Assembly: GCF_902459525.1 (NCBI RefSeq)
Contig: NZ_LR699166.1
Location: forward strand, 1,031,501 to 1,095,500
DNA from: Sideroxydans sp. CL21
Lineage (GTDB): Bacteria; Pseudomonadota; Gammaproteobacteria; Burkholderiales; Gallionellaceae
DNA length: 64,000 bases
Direction of reading: 5' to 3'
Made by a program: the position numbers and the translations under genes. The first letter of the stretch is position 1. Each line of letters opens with the position of its first letter. Below are positions 8,531-16,183 of this stretch, piece by piece. Under the pieces are notes generated by a model that was not told where the DNA came from, searched no databases, and saw only the letters and a list, made by a program, of their open reading frames with translations.

Positions 8531-9997
8531 TTATTCGATAACAGTGCTTACTTCGCGCCCGTAATAATCCTGAAAACGTACGATATCATCCTCACCGAGG
8601 TAAGCTCCTGACTGCACCTCGATGATTTCCAAAGGAACAATACCGGGATTTTTCAAACGATGGGGAGTTCCCAAAGGAATATAAGTCGACTGGTTTTCCG
8701 CCAGAATCAATACCTCGTCCCCTCGTGTCACTTGCGCTGTTCCGGTGACCACGATCCAATGTTCGGCGCGGTGATAATGCATTTGCATGGAGAGGCTCGC
8801 CCCGGGGTTCACCACGATGCGCTTTACCTGAAAACGTGGGCCGCTATCAATACTGTCGTAGTTGCCCCAGGGACGATGCACCTTGCGGTGGACGACAGGC
8901 TCGGAACGACCGGAAGCTTTCAGCGTCGACACCATATCTTTCATATGATCAATGTGGTCGCGACTGGCGACAAGAACTGCATCGGGAGTTTCGATGACAA
9001 TCATGTTGTCGAGACCGATGCATGCGACCAGGCGACTTTTCGCCATGACCAGGCTGCCGTTGCTTTTGATTGCGACTACGTTTTCGCTGAGAACATTCCC
9101 ATTGTCGTCCTTTTTGCCGATATCCAGCAGCGCACCCCAAGCACCGACATCCGACCATCCCGCATCCATCGGGATTACTACTGCCCTTGAATTGCCGTCT
9201 GCGGGGCAGGCGATCTTTTCCATGACAGCGTAGTCGATGGAGTCGGAAGGGCATTTTGCAAATGCATCGTGGGGTATGCGAATGAATGCATGATCGCGAG
9301 TGGCGATCGTAAAAGAGTGCTGGCAAGCCAGCAGAATGTCGGGACGGAACTTTCCGATGAGTTCGATCCAGGTAGAAGCCCTTACCATGAAGATACCGCT
9401 GTTCCAGAAATACCGACCGCTGGCCAGATAGCCCTCAGCTGTTTCAAGGTGTGGTTTCTCGACGAACTCGGCAATCGAGAAAAGACCGTCGGACAACTGG
9501 TCCGAAGCTCGTATGTAGCCGTAACCGGTTTCCGGCGTATCGGGAACGATGCCAAAAGTGACTACATTTCCCTCTTGCGCCGATGGCAATGCCAGATTCG
9601 CCGCGTGACGGAATGCCGCCAATTGAGTTATCACGTGGTCGGCGGGCATGACCAGAAGAAGCGGGTCACCGTCATTGCCCAGCGCATATAGTGCGGCCAG
9701 GGTCAATGCCGGTGCGGTATTGCGGCCTACGGGTTCAAGTATGATCCCTTGCGGGTGCACGTTGACCTGTTGCAATTGTTGCTGAGTAATAAAGCGCGAA
9801 GCTTCGTTGCAGATAATCAACGGCTGTTCTATCTGGATATCCGGCCCATTGAATGAAGCATCCAGGCGCAAGGCCGTAGACTGGAGCATGGTGGTATCAC
9901 CGCATAGCGCCAACAATTGCTTGGGATACTCTTCACGTGACAAAGGCCACAGGCGAGTGCCGGAACCGCCGCTTAAAATTACTGGAATCAGCTGCAT
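8531..9997 (-). CDS. manC: Mannose-1-phosphate guanylyltransferase / mannose-6-phosphate isomerase
   Basis: A 488-residue bifunctional enzyme of the ManC/CpsB/AlgA family, at its usual length. The N-terminal domain makes GDP-mannose from mannose-1-phosphate and GTP, shown by the signature VILSGGSGTRLWPLSREEYPKQ, with FVEKP and YFWNSGIFM further on. The C-terminal cupin-type domain is the type II phosphomannose isomerase part, with RPWGNYDSID, metal-ligand-like MQMHYHRAEHW and YIPLGTPHRLKNPG. GDP-mannose feeds mannosyl, or after conversion fucosyl, units of the exopolysaccharide. It lies 58 bp downstream of the polyprenyl-phosphate sugar transferase on the same strand, suggesting an operon. 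Confidence 0.94.
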   Translation of the reverse strand: MQLIPVILSGGSGTRLWPLSREEYPKQLLALCGDTTMLQSTALRLDASFNGPDIQIEQPLIICNEASRFITQQQLQQVNVHPQGIILEPVGRNTAPALTLAALYALGNDGDPLLLVMPADHVITQLAAFRHAANLALPSAQEGNVVTFGIVPDTPETGYGYIRASDQLSDGLFSIAEFVEKPHLETAEGYLASGRYFWNSGIFMVRASTWIELIGKFRPDILLACQHSFTIATRDHAFIRIPHDAFAKCPSDSIDYAVMEKIACPADGNSRAVVIPMDAGWSDVGAWGALLDIGKKDDNGNVLSENVVAIKSNGSLVMAKSRLVACIGLDNMIVIETPDAVLVASRDHIDHMKDMVSTLKASGRSEPVVHRKVHRPWGNYDSIDSGPRFQVKRIVVNPGASLSMQMHYHRAEHWIVVTGTAQVTRGDEVLILAENQSTYIPLGTPHRLKNPGIVPLEIIEVQSGAYLGEDDIVRFQDYYGREVSTVIE

Positions 9998-10055
9998 GAT
10001 TTATCTTTCCTGAATTGAGTAAATGTAGGTCGGCGTTGCTCCAGCAGAGCGGCGA

Positions 10056-11468
10056 TTAGTATGCATACCGGTCCTTGATCACGACCTGGATGGTTTTAAG
10101 AACAATGTAAAGATCAAGTCGCAGAGACCAGTTTCTGAGGTAATCCAGATCGAAGTCGATGCGTTTTTTCATCTTGTCGAGAACTTCAGTTTCGCCGCGA
10201 TAGCCGTTGACCTGAGCCCACCCCGTGATGCCTGGTTTCACTTTGTGCCGCACCATGTAGCCATCGATAAGCTTGCGGTATTGTTCGTTATGCGCGACTG
10301 CGTGCGGGCGGGGGCCGACCACACTCATCTTTCCTTGCAACACATTGATAAATTGCGGCAGCTCGTCCAGCGATGTTTTGCGCAGGAATGCGCCAAGCGG
10401 TGTGATACGACGGTCATTTTTCTGCGCCTGAGGAATGTTGGGGCCGTCCTCGGTGACCGTCATCGAGCGGAATTTGTAGACGACGATTTCATGCCCATCC
10501 AGGCCGTAGCGACGCTGCCTGAAAATGACAGGGCCAGGCGAAGTGAGCTTGATGCCAATCGAGATGATTGCCATGATAGGCGCGATCATCATGAGAATGA
10601 GGATCGACAATATGATATCGCTCAAGCGTTTGATGATGCCGTCGAATCCGGTGAAAGGAGTCTCGCAGACTGCGACGACTGGCAGTCCGGATACAGTGCT
10701 CAGCCGCCCCTGGATCAGGTCGGTCACAAAAATATCCGGCACAAAATAGATCGAGGCAGTTGTGTCGCGTAATCCATCCAGCAAGGACATGATGCGCGGC
10801 TGGGTAGACATGGGCATTGACAGGTAGATCAGCGGAATTTTGTTTTCATTGACGAACTGGGGCAGCTCGCGGATTTTGCCCAGGACGGAACGTTCGTAGG
10901 GATGAGCCAGACGGCTGACAACGCGGTCATCGAAAAACCCAAGTATCCTGATGTTCGAATACGGATCTTCTTTTAGGCGCTGTGCCAGTTCCATGCTCTG
11001 TTCATTGACGCCGACCACGACGGCATATTTGATTTCCCCCTGAAGCTTCAGGATAGATGGCGCGACCTGACGTACCAGAAGCTGAACCGCGATTTGGCTT
11101 GCGGGTGCCAACCAGAACCAGGCAATGAGGATATCGGTATCAAAATATGACAGATAGTGGCTGGCGTAACCGAAGAATGCCAACAAACCGACCTTGACCA
11201 CCCAATCGAACAAGACATGGCTGATCTTGCGCAGCATTGGCAAATGCAGTTGCGCATCGCCGGGGAAACTGATCGCGAACATCAACAGCGAAAGAATAAA
11301 ATAGGGCGGTGTCAACTCTGTATTGTGTATCAGTACAAGGAAATAGAGCGTAACGATGGCAGTCAAAGGATCGATGAACGCCCCGACCAGGTTCAACAGA
11401 CTTGACCGGTCGATGGTAATGGAGGCGGTTCGCCGGAAAGAAGGGGGTGCTTTAGTTTGAGTCGTCAT
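10056..11468 (-). CDS. Undecaprenyl-phosphate sugar phosphotransferase (WcaJ/EpsB-like)
   Basis: A 470-residue initiating transferase. The N-terminal half carries hydrophobic segments (about residues 24-130) and a CoA-binding-like nucleotide fold (YAVVVGVNEQSMELAQRL). A further membrane segment at about 275-300 precedes the bacterial sugar transferase domain, which has PGPVIFRQRRYGLDG, YKFRSM, RKTSLDELPQFINVL, MSVVGPRPHA and KPGITGWAQVNGYRGE. Members transfer a hexose-1-phosphate, usually glucose-1-phosphate, to undecaprenyl phosphate. This is the first committed step of exopolysaccharide synthesis at the inner membrane. It is followed by manC on the same strand and is divergent from the ankyrin gene. 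Confidence 0.93.
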   Translation of the reverse strand: MTTQTKAPPSFRRTASITIDRSSLLNLVGAFIDPLTAIVTLYFLVLIHNTELTPPYFILSLLMFAISFPGDAQLHLPMLRKISHVLFDWVVKVGLLAFFGYASHYLSYFDTDILIAWFWLAPASQIAVQLLVRQVAPSILKLQGEIKYAVVVGVNEQSMELAQRLKEDPYSNIRILGFFDDRVVSRLAHPYERSVLGKIRELPQFVNENKIPLIYLSMPMSTQPRIMSLLDGLRDTTASIYFVPDIFVTDLIQGRLSTVSGLPVVAVCETPFTGFDGIIKRLSDIILSILILMMIAPIMAIISIGIKLTSPGPVIFRQRRYGLDGHEIVVYKFRSMTVTEDGPNIPQAQKNDRRITPLGAFLRKTSLDELPQFINVLQGKMSVVGPRPHAVAHNEQYRKLIDGYMVRHKVKPGITGWAQVNGYRGETEVLDKMKKRIDFDLDYLRNWSLRLDLYIVLKTIQVVIKDRYAY

Positions 11469-11960
11469 GATTTCCAGAGTTGAACATTACTGAGACACAA
11501 AAATAATTACGCAATCTCAAGTGAAACATCTCGTGTAGCCGACATTTGCCGATTCAGCCGCCACCGGAAAAAAAGAAATATGGATAAAAGCGACTTTGGA
11601 ACCGGGAGCGCAATCTTCCACGAAGAATGTTACGTTTTTGTGGAGTAAGCCAAGTTGTTTGAAGATTACAGACTGCAGCGCAAACAGGGAGCGGACTGCG
11701 TCGTATTTGAAATATTGATTACAGCGGCGTGTCAATGCAACGTATCGCCACTTCAAGCGAGATAATCCATCCGGTGTTTCCGGCACGGCGAAACGCAACA
11801 CGTAGAGTCCATTGATGCGAAAAGGACTAGTCGCGGTTATGTATTTGTCACAAAGAATTAATTTGTATGACATTCAAGAAAAATAGAATCGCACGCTGTG
11901 TAAAAAAACCTGTTAACGATCCAGTTCAATAATTATTTAGGTCCATCTTCCGGGTGAAAT
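11469..11960. other. Intergenic region with divergent promoters
   Basis: About 490 bp between the sugar transferase (minus) and the ankyrin gene (plus). An open frame of 118 codons on the minus strand (11517-11873) lacks a Shine-Dalgarno sequence, has no recognisable domain and is left uncalled. GGTCCATCTTCCGGGTGAAAT precedes the ankyrin start without a strong ribosome binding site. No repeat or palindromic operator was found here. Confidence 0.35.
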
Positions 11961-12719
11961 ATGAAGATCAGGCAATTGGCATGTCCTTCAGTATTGATAT
12001 TGTTTTCTCTGGCTTCAAGTGTGCCCGCTTTTGCAACGACATACGACGACTTGAATCTCATATCGGCGGCAGGCCGTGGCGATCTTAGAATATTCAAGAT
12101 GATGCTGGACATGGGTGCGAATCCGAACGCGCTCGACCATGGCCAAAATTCGGCGATCCTGATGGCGGCCTATCACAGCAAACGCGATATGGTGCGCAGA
12201 CTCATCGAGTTGCACGCAGACGTCAATGTATTGGGAAGTATCGGGTTTACGCCGCTTGGTGCCGCGGCGATGCGCGGGGATGCCGGGATCGTCAGGATGT
12301 TGATCGAAGCCGGCGCGCGCCTGAACGTGCATGACTATGAGGGAGAAACGCCGCTGTTGAGAGCCATACGTGCCCAACGCGACGAGAACCTGAAAATTCT
12401 CCTTGATGCGGGTGCCAGAACGGATATTGCCAATAACACGGGCGAAACACCGTTGATGGTTGCGGCACAGCTCGGGCGTCTGGATTATGTCGAAACCCTG
12501 CTTGCCGAAAAAGCTTATGCCAGTACAAGGAATCCGGATGGCAACACGGCCTTGTATTACGCCATTTTCGAAGGGCACGACGATGTTGCGAAACGACTGA
12601 TCCGGGCCGGAACGGTCGTCGAAGGTTTGAATAATGGCTACACGCTCTTGCATTGGGCAAAGGCCATGGACAGAAAAGATATCGTGCCGCTTCTTGTGCA
12701 GGCAGGGGCAGTCAATTGA
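11961..12719 (+). CDS. Exported ankyrin-repeat protein
   Basis: A 252-residue protein with a clear signal peptide (hydrophobic residues about 9-22, ending SVPAFA before TTYDDL). Six or seven ankyrin repeats fill the rest. Recognisable units are GDLRIFKMMLDMGANPNALD, GFTPLGAAAMRGDAGIVRML, GETPLLRAIRAQRDENLKIL, GETPLMVAAQLGRLDYVETL and GNTALYYAIFEGHDDVAKRL. Ankyrin repeats bind other proteins, and the export signal puts this one in the periplasm or on the surface. It is 45 bp upstream of the EpsA-like regulator on the same strand and may share its transcript. The partner is unknown. Confidence 0.88.
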   Translation: MKIRQLACPSVLILFSLASSVPAFATTYDDLNLISAAGRGDLRIFKMMLDMGANPNALDHGQNSAILMAAYHSKRDMVRRLIELHADVNVLGSIGFTPLGAAAMRGDAGIVRMLIEAGARLNVHDYEGETPLLRAIRAQRDENLKILLDAGARTDIANNTGETPLMVAAQLGRLDYVETLLAEKAYASTRNPDGNTALYYAIFEGHDDVAKRLIRAGTVVEGLNNGYTLLHWAKAMDRKDIVPLLVQAGAVN

Positions 12720-12764
12720 TGCTCGCTTGCCAAAGCGCATTAACCAGGAGAAACCACAGAACAA

Positions 12765-13571
12765 ATGAACCGATCTAGAGATGACATTATGCTGGTAGGA
12801 GAAGAGCCGTCGCGGCTGGCTTCAGTGGTCGATAGCTCCTTGCGCGTATCGAACGAGCAGCAATTCTTTTCCTGGGTTCAGGGAGAATTGCAGTATTTGC
12901 TGTCGCACGAAATCCTGATCTGCGGAATTGCTTCCGGCGCGGATTCGAAGATGCGATGTTATCGATTCTCAAGCACTCGCTACTTCCGGCTGGAACACTT
13001 TAATGCCGTGTGCGATCCGGTGAACGGCTTGTTCACACAGATGATGTCGCTAACGCGCAAGACCGGCGGGCCCTGTTTGTTGGGGCCCGGCATTTCCATC
13101 GGCGGTTGCGATGAGGCATGGTTGCCGTTGCTCGAAAGCAGCGAATTGCGCAATGTCGCCGCCTATGGACAGCGCGGCACGGACGGTCAGCTGAAGAGCT
13201 ATTTCTGTTTTGCCCGTATCGGTGAAGAACTCTGTCCTCGCATCATGTATATCCTCGAGGTACTGGCACCCATTCTGGAATCGACATTCTCCCGTGTGGT
13301 GTCTCATCAGGGATTCAAAACCCAGGCATATTTTCCAAATGCCATGCTGTTGAGCAAACGCGAAACAGAGGTGCTGCACTTTCTGATGGCGGGAAAATCC
13401 AATCAGGTTATAGCGGAAGAACTTTTTCTCAGTCCGTTGACGGTCAAGAATCATGTGCAGAACATCATGAAAAAACTCAGAGTAAAAACGCGCGGCCATG
13501 CCGTCACCATTGGTTTGAAAATGGGCCTTTTAATATCGAAAAATGAAATCCAGGGAGAAAGCAATGTCTGA
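12765..13571 (+). CDS. epsA: EpsA-like LuxR-family transcriptional regulator
   Basis: A 268-residue regulator. The N-terminal 180 residues resemble the sensory part of EpsA-type proteins associated with exosortase/PEP-CTERM loci (NEQQFFSWVQGELQYLLSHE, a quorum-regulator-like start). The C-terminal LuxR helix-turn-helix is clear: LLSKRETEVLHFLMAGKSNQ, then IAEELFLSPLTVKNHVQNIM and KKLRVKTRGHAV. No receiver domain precedes it. The family is known next to exopolysaccharide genes, and this one sits between the sugar transferase cluster and the PEP-CTERM and TPS genes. Its last 8 bases overlap the DsbC-like gene. AGGAG lies rather far (about 13 bases) upstream of the ATG. It is a candidate to bind the palindromes at 3641, 15791 and 18760, but this is inference. 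Confidence 0.82.
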   Translation: MNRSRDDIMLVGEEPSRLASVVDSSLRVSNEQQFFSWVQGELQYLLSHEILICGIASGADSKMRCYRFSSTRYFRLEHFNAVCDPVNGLFTQMMSLTRKTGGPCLLGPGISIGGCDEAWLPLLESSELRNVAAYGQRGTDGQLKSYFCFARIGEELCPRIMYILEVLAPILESTFSRVVSHQGFKTQAYFPNAMLLSKRETEVLHFLMAGKSNQVIAEELFLSPLTVKNHVQNIMKKLRVKTRGHAVTIGLKMGLLISKNEIQGESNV

Positions 13572-14292
13572 ATTGGCCCGTATCGCAAGCGTATTGATCA
13601 TGTTGTCCGTAATGTACAGCGCCTGTGGCGGCGAACAAGAGATCAGAAAGGCCATTACGGAAAATGCGCCGGACATCAAGATCGTCTCCATCTCCAAATC
13701 GCCCTATGCCGGTCTGTATCAGGTTGTCGCCAACGGCTACAGCATTTTCTATACCGATGAAAAGGGCGAAGTCGGATTTTTCGGCAATGTGGTGGATCTC
13801 AAAAATCGACAGAACCTGACCCAGCAGGAAAAGGACAAGATCACTGTGATCGATTTTTCAAAATTGCCGCTCGATAAAGCCATCGTCAGGGTCAAAGGCA
13901 ACGGTACGCGCAAACTCGCCCTGTTTTCCGATCCCGAGTGTCCGTATTGCCAGGGACTCGAAAAACAACTGGAAGGCGTGAACGACGTCACCATCTACAC
14001 ATTTCTGTTGCCGCTCGCCGAACTGCATCCGGGCGCCATGCGCAAAGCGGAATTGATCTGGTGCGCCAAAGACAGAGCCAAGGCCTGGAACGACATGTTG
14101 TTGCTGCAAAAGGAACCCGAAGGCAGCAACACAGACTGTCAGACGCCGATCAAGGATATCGCCGAGATCGCCACAAAAAACTGGATCACCGGCACGCCAG
14201 GCATCGTTTTCAGCAACGGCAAATTGCTGTTTGGAAATCAGCCGACCGATAAAATCGCCAAGATGCTGGATGCGTCAGCGCCGCAACCTTAG
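13564..14292 (+). CDS. DsbC-like thiol:disulfide interchange protein
   Basis: Start chosen at 13564 because AGGGAGAAAGCA precedes it; a start 21 bases earlier lacks one. The 242-residue product has an export signal ending at a possible lipobox (MYSAC, Cys21). An N-terminal DsbC-type dimerisation domain follows (IKIVSISKSPYAGLYQVV), then a thioredoxin fold with the active-site CPYC at residues 126-129 (FSDPECPYCQG) and the cis-Pro region ITGTPGIVF. DsbC-type proteins rearrange wrong disulfides in periplasmic proteins. The start overlaps the epsA stop by 8 bases, so translation is probably coupled. Its client may be one of the surface proteins encoded nearby. Confidence 0.9.
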   Translation: MSELARIASVLIMLSVMYSACGGEQEIRKAITENAPDIKIVSISKSPYAGLYQVVANGYSIFYTDEKGEVGFFGNVVDLKNRQNLTQQEKDKITVIDFSKLPLDKAIVRVKGNGTRKLALFSDPECPYCQGLEKQLEGVNDVTIYTFLLPLAELHPGAMRKAELIWCAKDRAKAWNDMLLLQKEPEGSNTDCQTPIKDIAEIATKNWITGTPGIVFSNGKLLFGNQPTDKIAKMLDASAPQP

Positions 14293-14319
14293 ATATTAGG
14301 TTGATCAAGGAAACGCTGA

Positions 14320-14460
14320 ACAAGTTCCCTCTCCTACTGGGAGAGGGTTAGGGTGAGGGATAGCTCGTTGAATTTTCACCCTCATCCCAACCTTCTCCCG
14401 GGGGAGAAGGAGCGGCTGCGTCCTCTCCCGCTGGGAGAGGATTGAGGAGAGGGTGCCGGT
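14320..14460. repeat. GGGAGAGGGTTAGGGTGAGGG-type intergenic repeats
   Basis: Three inverted copies of a CCCTCTCC..GGGAGAGG unit with a GGTTAGGGTGAGG arm lie between 14320 and 14460. Each can fold as a hairpin. The same kind of sequence occurs at 20750-20865. These are widespread short palindromic repeats of proteobacterial intergenic DNA, with no coding content. They end against the MITE-like copy at 14471. Confidence 0.65.
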
Positions 14461-14470
14461 GTCCAGTCGA

Positions 14471-14717
14471 TTGAACCCAAATAGTTCATTAGACCGTCAT
14501 TCCGGCCCTTCGATAAACTCAGGACAGGCTCACCTCTGGTCAGGCCGGAATCCAGTCATAAAGACATGCCGCGAAGCCGACAAAACCATGATGTTGCTTC
14601 ACTTGACCGAAGGTCAGCCTGTCCTGAGCCTGTCGAAGGGTGGGAATTTTTTAATCATCTGGATTCCGGCCTGCGCCGGAGTGACGCAGATTTTGCTAAT
14701 GGACTATTTGAGTTGAA
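14471..14717. repeat. MITE-like repeat element, copy 2 (about 247 bp, with insertions)
   Basis: Ends are TTGAACCCAAATAGTTCATT and the complement of TTCAACTCAAATAGTCCATT, the same terminal inverted repeats as 8340-8520. In reverse complement the interior matches copy 1 unit by unit (GTCACTCCGGCG, CCAGATGATTAAAA, AACATCATGGTTTTGTC, GCGGCATGT). It carries two extra inserts of the CCCTTCGACAGGCTCAGGAC type (around 14506-14534 and 14603-14643), which are inverted to each other. It is a composite of nested repeats and is non-coding. Confidence 0.72.
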
Positions 14718-14795
14718 ATCACCGGCCCCGGACTATGCCGGACTTCAATCGGCCGGATCAATTAGGCCGGATCAACCGATAAGCCGAGGACTAGC

Positions 14796-15572
14796 ATGTC
14801 GTTGAAGCACACGCCTTTATATTGCCGCAGCGCGGGCTTCACCTACATCGGCCTGCTGATTCTGGTCGCCATCATGGGCGTGACGCTCGCCACGATCGGC
14901 ACTTTCTGGAAGACAGCGCAGCAGCGTGCCAAGGAACAGCAACTGCTGTTCATCGGCAACCAGTTCAGCCAGGCGATCACGGCCTACAATCAAAATACGC
15001 CCAGCGGAGCGGTACAGTTCCCGAAGAAGCTCGAAGATTTAGTGCTGGACAAGCGCTATCTCAACACCACACGTTATCTGCGCAAGATATTTGCCGATCC
15101 CATCACCGGCACCAGGCAATGGGGGCTGATCAAAGGCGCGGATGGCGGTATTGTCGGCGTGTATAGCCTGTCCGAAATTGAGCCGATCAAAAAAAACAAT
15201 TTCGGCAGAGGATGTGAAGCGTTCGCCGGAAAAAAACACTATTCGGAATGGAAATTCGTCTATCACCCCAACGGCAACGCCCTGGCTTCAGCCGCCACGC
15301 CCGCTAGTCCGCCACCCGCCAACCCGTTACCACCCGCCTACCAGGTACCACCGGTGCAACCGCTGCCGGCAGGATCCACTGCCGACCCGCGCAAACAAAA
15401 CTATTGCCAGATCACGTTCAGCACCGATGCGACAATCTGCGCGAATATTGGCGCCAAGTTTGGCGCTGCAGCCGGGGCGACTTGCATGGCGTCGGCCAGG
15501 GCACGCAACGCCATCTGCGTGAGCAGCGATGGAGCCGCATCCATGCCCCCTCTGGCAGTTCAATACCAATAA
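14796..15572 (+). CDS. Type II secretion / type IV pilin-like protein with proline-rich tail
   Basis: A 258-residue protein with a class III prepilin N-terminus: short leader, Gly-Phe cleavage site (CRSAG-FTYIGLLILVAIMGV), then a long helix. The fifth residue of the mature part is Gly instead of the usual Glu. The body (KLEDLVLDKRYL, KIFADPITGTRQWGLIKG) has the GspG-like region seen in pseudopilins. A Pro/Ala-rich linker (about residues 165-195) follows, then a C-terminal domain with four cysteines. It probably forms part of a pilus-like or secretion fibre anchored in the inner membrane. It stands alone, far from the pseudopilin operon at 38-46 kb. Confidence 0.8.
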   Translation: MSLKHTPLYCRSAGFTYIGLLILVAIMGVTLATIGTFWKTAQQRAKEQQLLFIGNQFSQAITAYNQNTPSGAVQFPKKLEDLVLDKRYLNTTRYLRKIFADPITGTRQWGLIKGADGGIVGVYSLSEIEPIKKNNFGRGCEAFAGKKHYSEWKFVYHPNGNALASAATPASPPPANPLPPAYQVPPVQPLPAGSTADPRKQNYCQITFSTDATICANIGAKFGAAAGATCMASARARNAICVSSDGAASMPPLAVQYQ

Positions 15573-15611
15573 CCCGAATCGCGCTGGAATCAACGCGCAT
15601 CTAAACGTAGC

Positions 15612-15672
15612 AACGTAAATCCCGCAGTTGAATCGCAACTGCGGAATTTACGTTGACCCCGTATTTTTTTCT
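15612..15672 (+). terminator. Hairpin, probable terminator of the pilin-like gene
   Basis: A 19-bp nearly perfect stem (AACGTAAATCCCGCAGTTG against CAACTGCGGAATTTACGTT) with a 5-base loop lies at 15612-15654. A T-run at about 15664-15671 follows after a short gap. It lies 40 bp beyond the stop codon, so it probably ends that transcript. It separates the pilin-like gene from the regulatory leader of the PEP-CTERM gene. Confidence 0.6.
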
Positions 15673-15767
15673 CCGATATCAAGCCTACCGATTTTTTCCA
15701 TTGAGATCTGATTTCTCGTTTCACCGGCACCAATACCTGTCTGTCAGCACCCGAGTGTCACGTTCAA

Positions 15768-15784
15768 TAGTCCGGATGGACTAG
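15768..15784. promoter_or_regulatory. Second upstream palindrome (tandem operator half)
   Basis: TAGTCC-GGAT-GGACTA lies 24 bp (centre to centre) upstream of the main palindrome at 15791-15808. It keeps the same arms but has a different 4-base centre. No such second site is seen at the other copies of the module. It may be an auxiliary site for the same regulator. Confidence 0.5.
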
Positions 15785-15790
15785 TAAAAC

Positions 15791-15856
15791 CTAGTCCGTT
15801 CGGACTAGAGAAGATATTTTTTTTGAACATTTCTTTTCATGTTGCCACGCTAATGT
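15791..15856 (+). promoter_or_regulatory. Palindrome-TTCAT promoter module, copy 2
   Basis: CTAGTCCG-TT-CGGACTAG (15791-15808) is followed 27 bp later by TTCATGTTG (15836-15844). After 7 bp comes the -10-like TAATGT (15851-15856). Predicted transcripts would start near 15863 and carry a leader of about 320 bases containing the c-di-GMP riboswitch and its terminator before the PEP-CTERM gene at 16184. The spacing is identical to the copy at 18760-18826. Confidence 0.62.
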
Positions 15857-15992
15857 GCAACTCGCCTGAAAGCCGTTCAGGCACGCACCAAAATAGTCTG
15901 AACGGCTCATGCCAAATGCATTTTCAGACCGAAACTTTGTAATGACCACTCGGTAGATTTGCGGTCGGCTGCACAGGAATGTTGTGGGTCAG

Positions 15993-16076
15993 TTGTTAAG
16001 GCTAAACCCGTTGCGAGGCGGGGGCGGAAAGCCACGGATCTCGACGCAAGTGGAGATGGCCGGGTTGCACATGCAG
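15993..16076 (+). ncRNA. Cyclic di-GMP-I (GEMM) riboswitch aptamer
   Basis: The sequence fits the GEMM-I aptamer. GGCTAAACC is followed by stem CCCGTT/GGCGGG (16007-16012 with 16017-16022), closed by a GNRA tetraloop GCGA. The conserved joining strand GCGGAAAGCC (16024-16033) follows, where the consensus has GACGCAAAGCC. A second hairpin ATCTC/GAGAT (16038-16042 with 16053-16057) and the conserved GGCCGGGTTGC close the core. The GNRA loop, the AAAGCC strand and the CCGGGTTGC element are the parts known to form the ligand pocket and tertiary dock. The outer stem is less clear. It lies in the leader of a PEP-CTERM gene and just before a terminator. Confidence 0.82.
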
Positions 16077-16113
16077 TAGCGGGCGATGCGTTGTCCGTAA
16101 CTTGAATGGCTGT

Positions 16114-16141
16114 GAAACCGCTTGCGGTTTCGGGCTTTCTT
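16114..16141 (+). terminator. Riboswitch expression platform terminator
   Basis: GAAACCG-CTTG-CGGTTTC is followed by GGGCTTTCTT, a compact intrinsic terminator, 40 bp after the aptamer and about 40 bp before the start codon at 16184. Its place suggests transcriptional control of the PEP-CTERM gene by c-di-GMP. Whether ligand turns expression on or off cannot be read from the sequence. Confidence 0.72.
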
Positions 16142-16183
16142 AACAGACCTCCCTCATCAGGGAGTTATTGAAAGGGATTTACG

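Noticed and set aside
11517-11873. Open frame of 118 codons on the minus strand
   Set aside because: No Shine-Dalgarno sequence, no signal peptide or domain, and an unusual composition for the neighbourhood. It is probably chance in a promoter region.
14320-14717. CRISPR-like array suggested by repeated hairpins
   Set aside because: The repeats are inverted and of unequal length, with no unique spacers and no cas genes nearby.
15836-15860. Sigma-54 promoter suggested by TTGCCACGCTAATGTGC
   Set aside because: The GG and GC dinucleotides are not at the required distance, and the other module copies do not fit a -24/-12 pattern.
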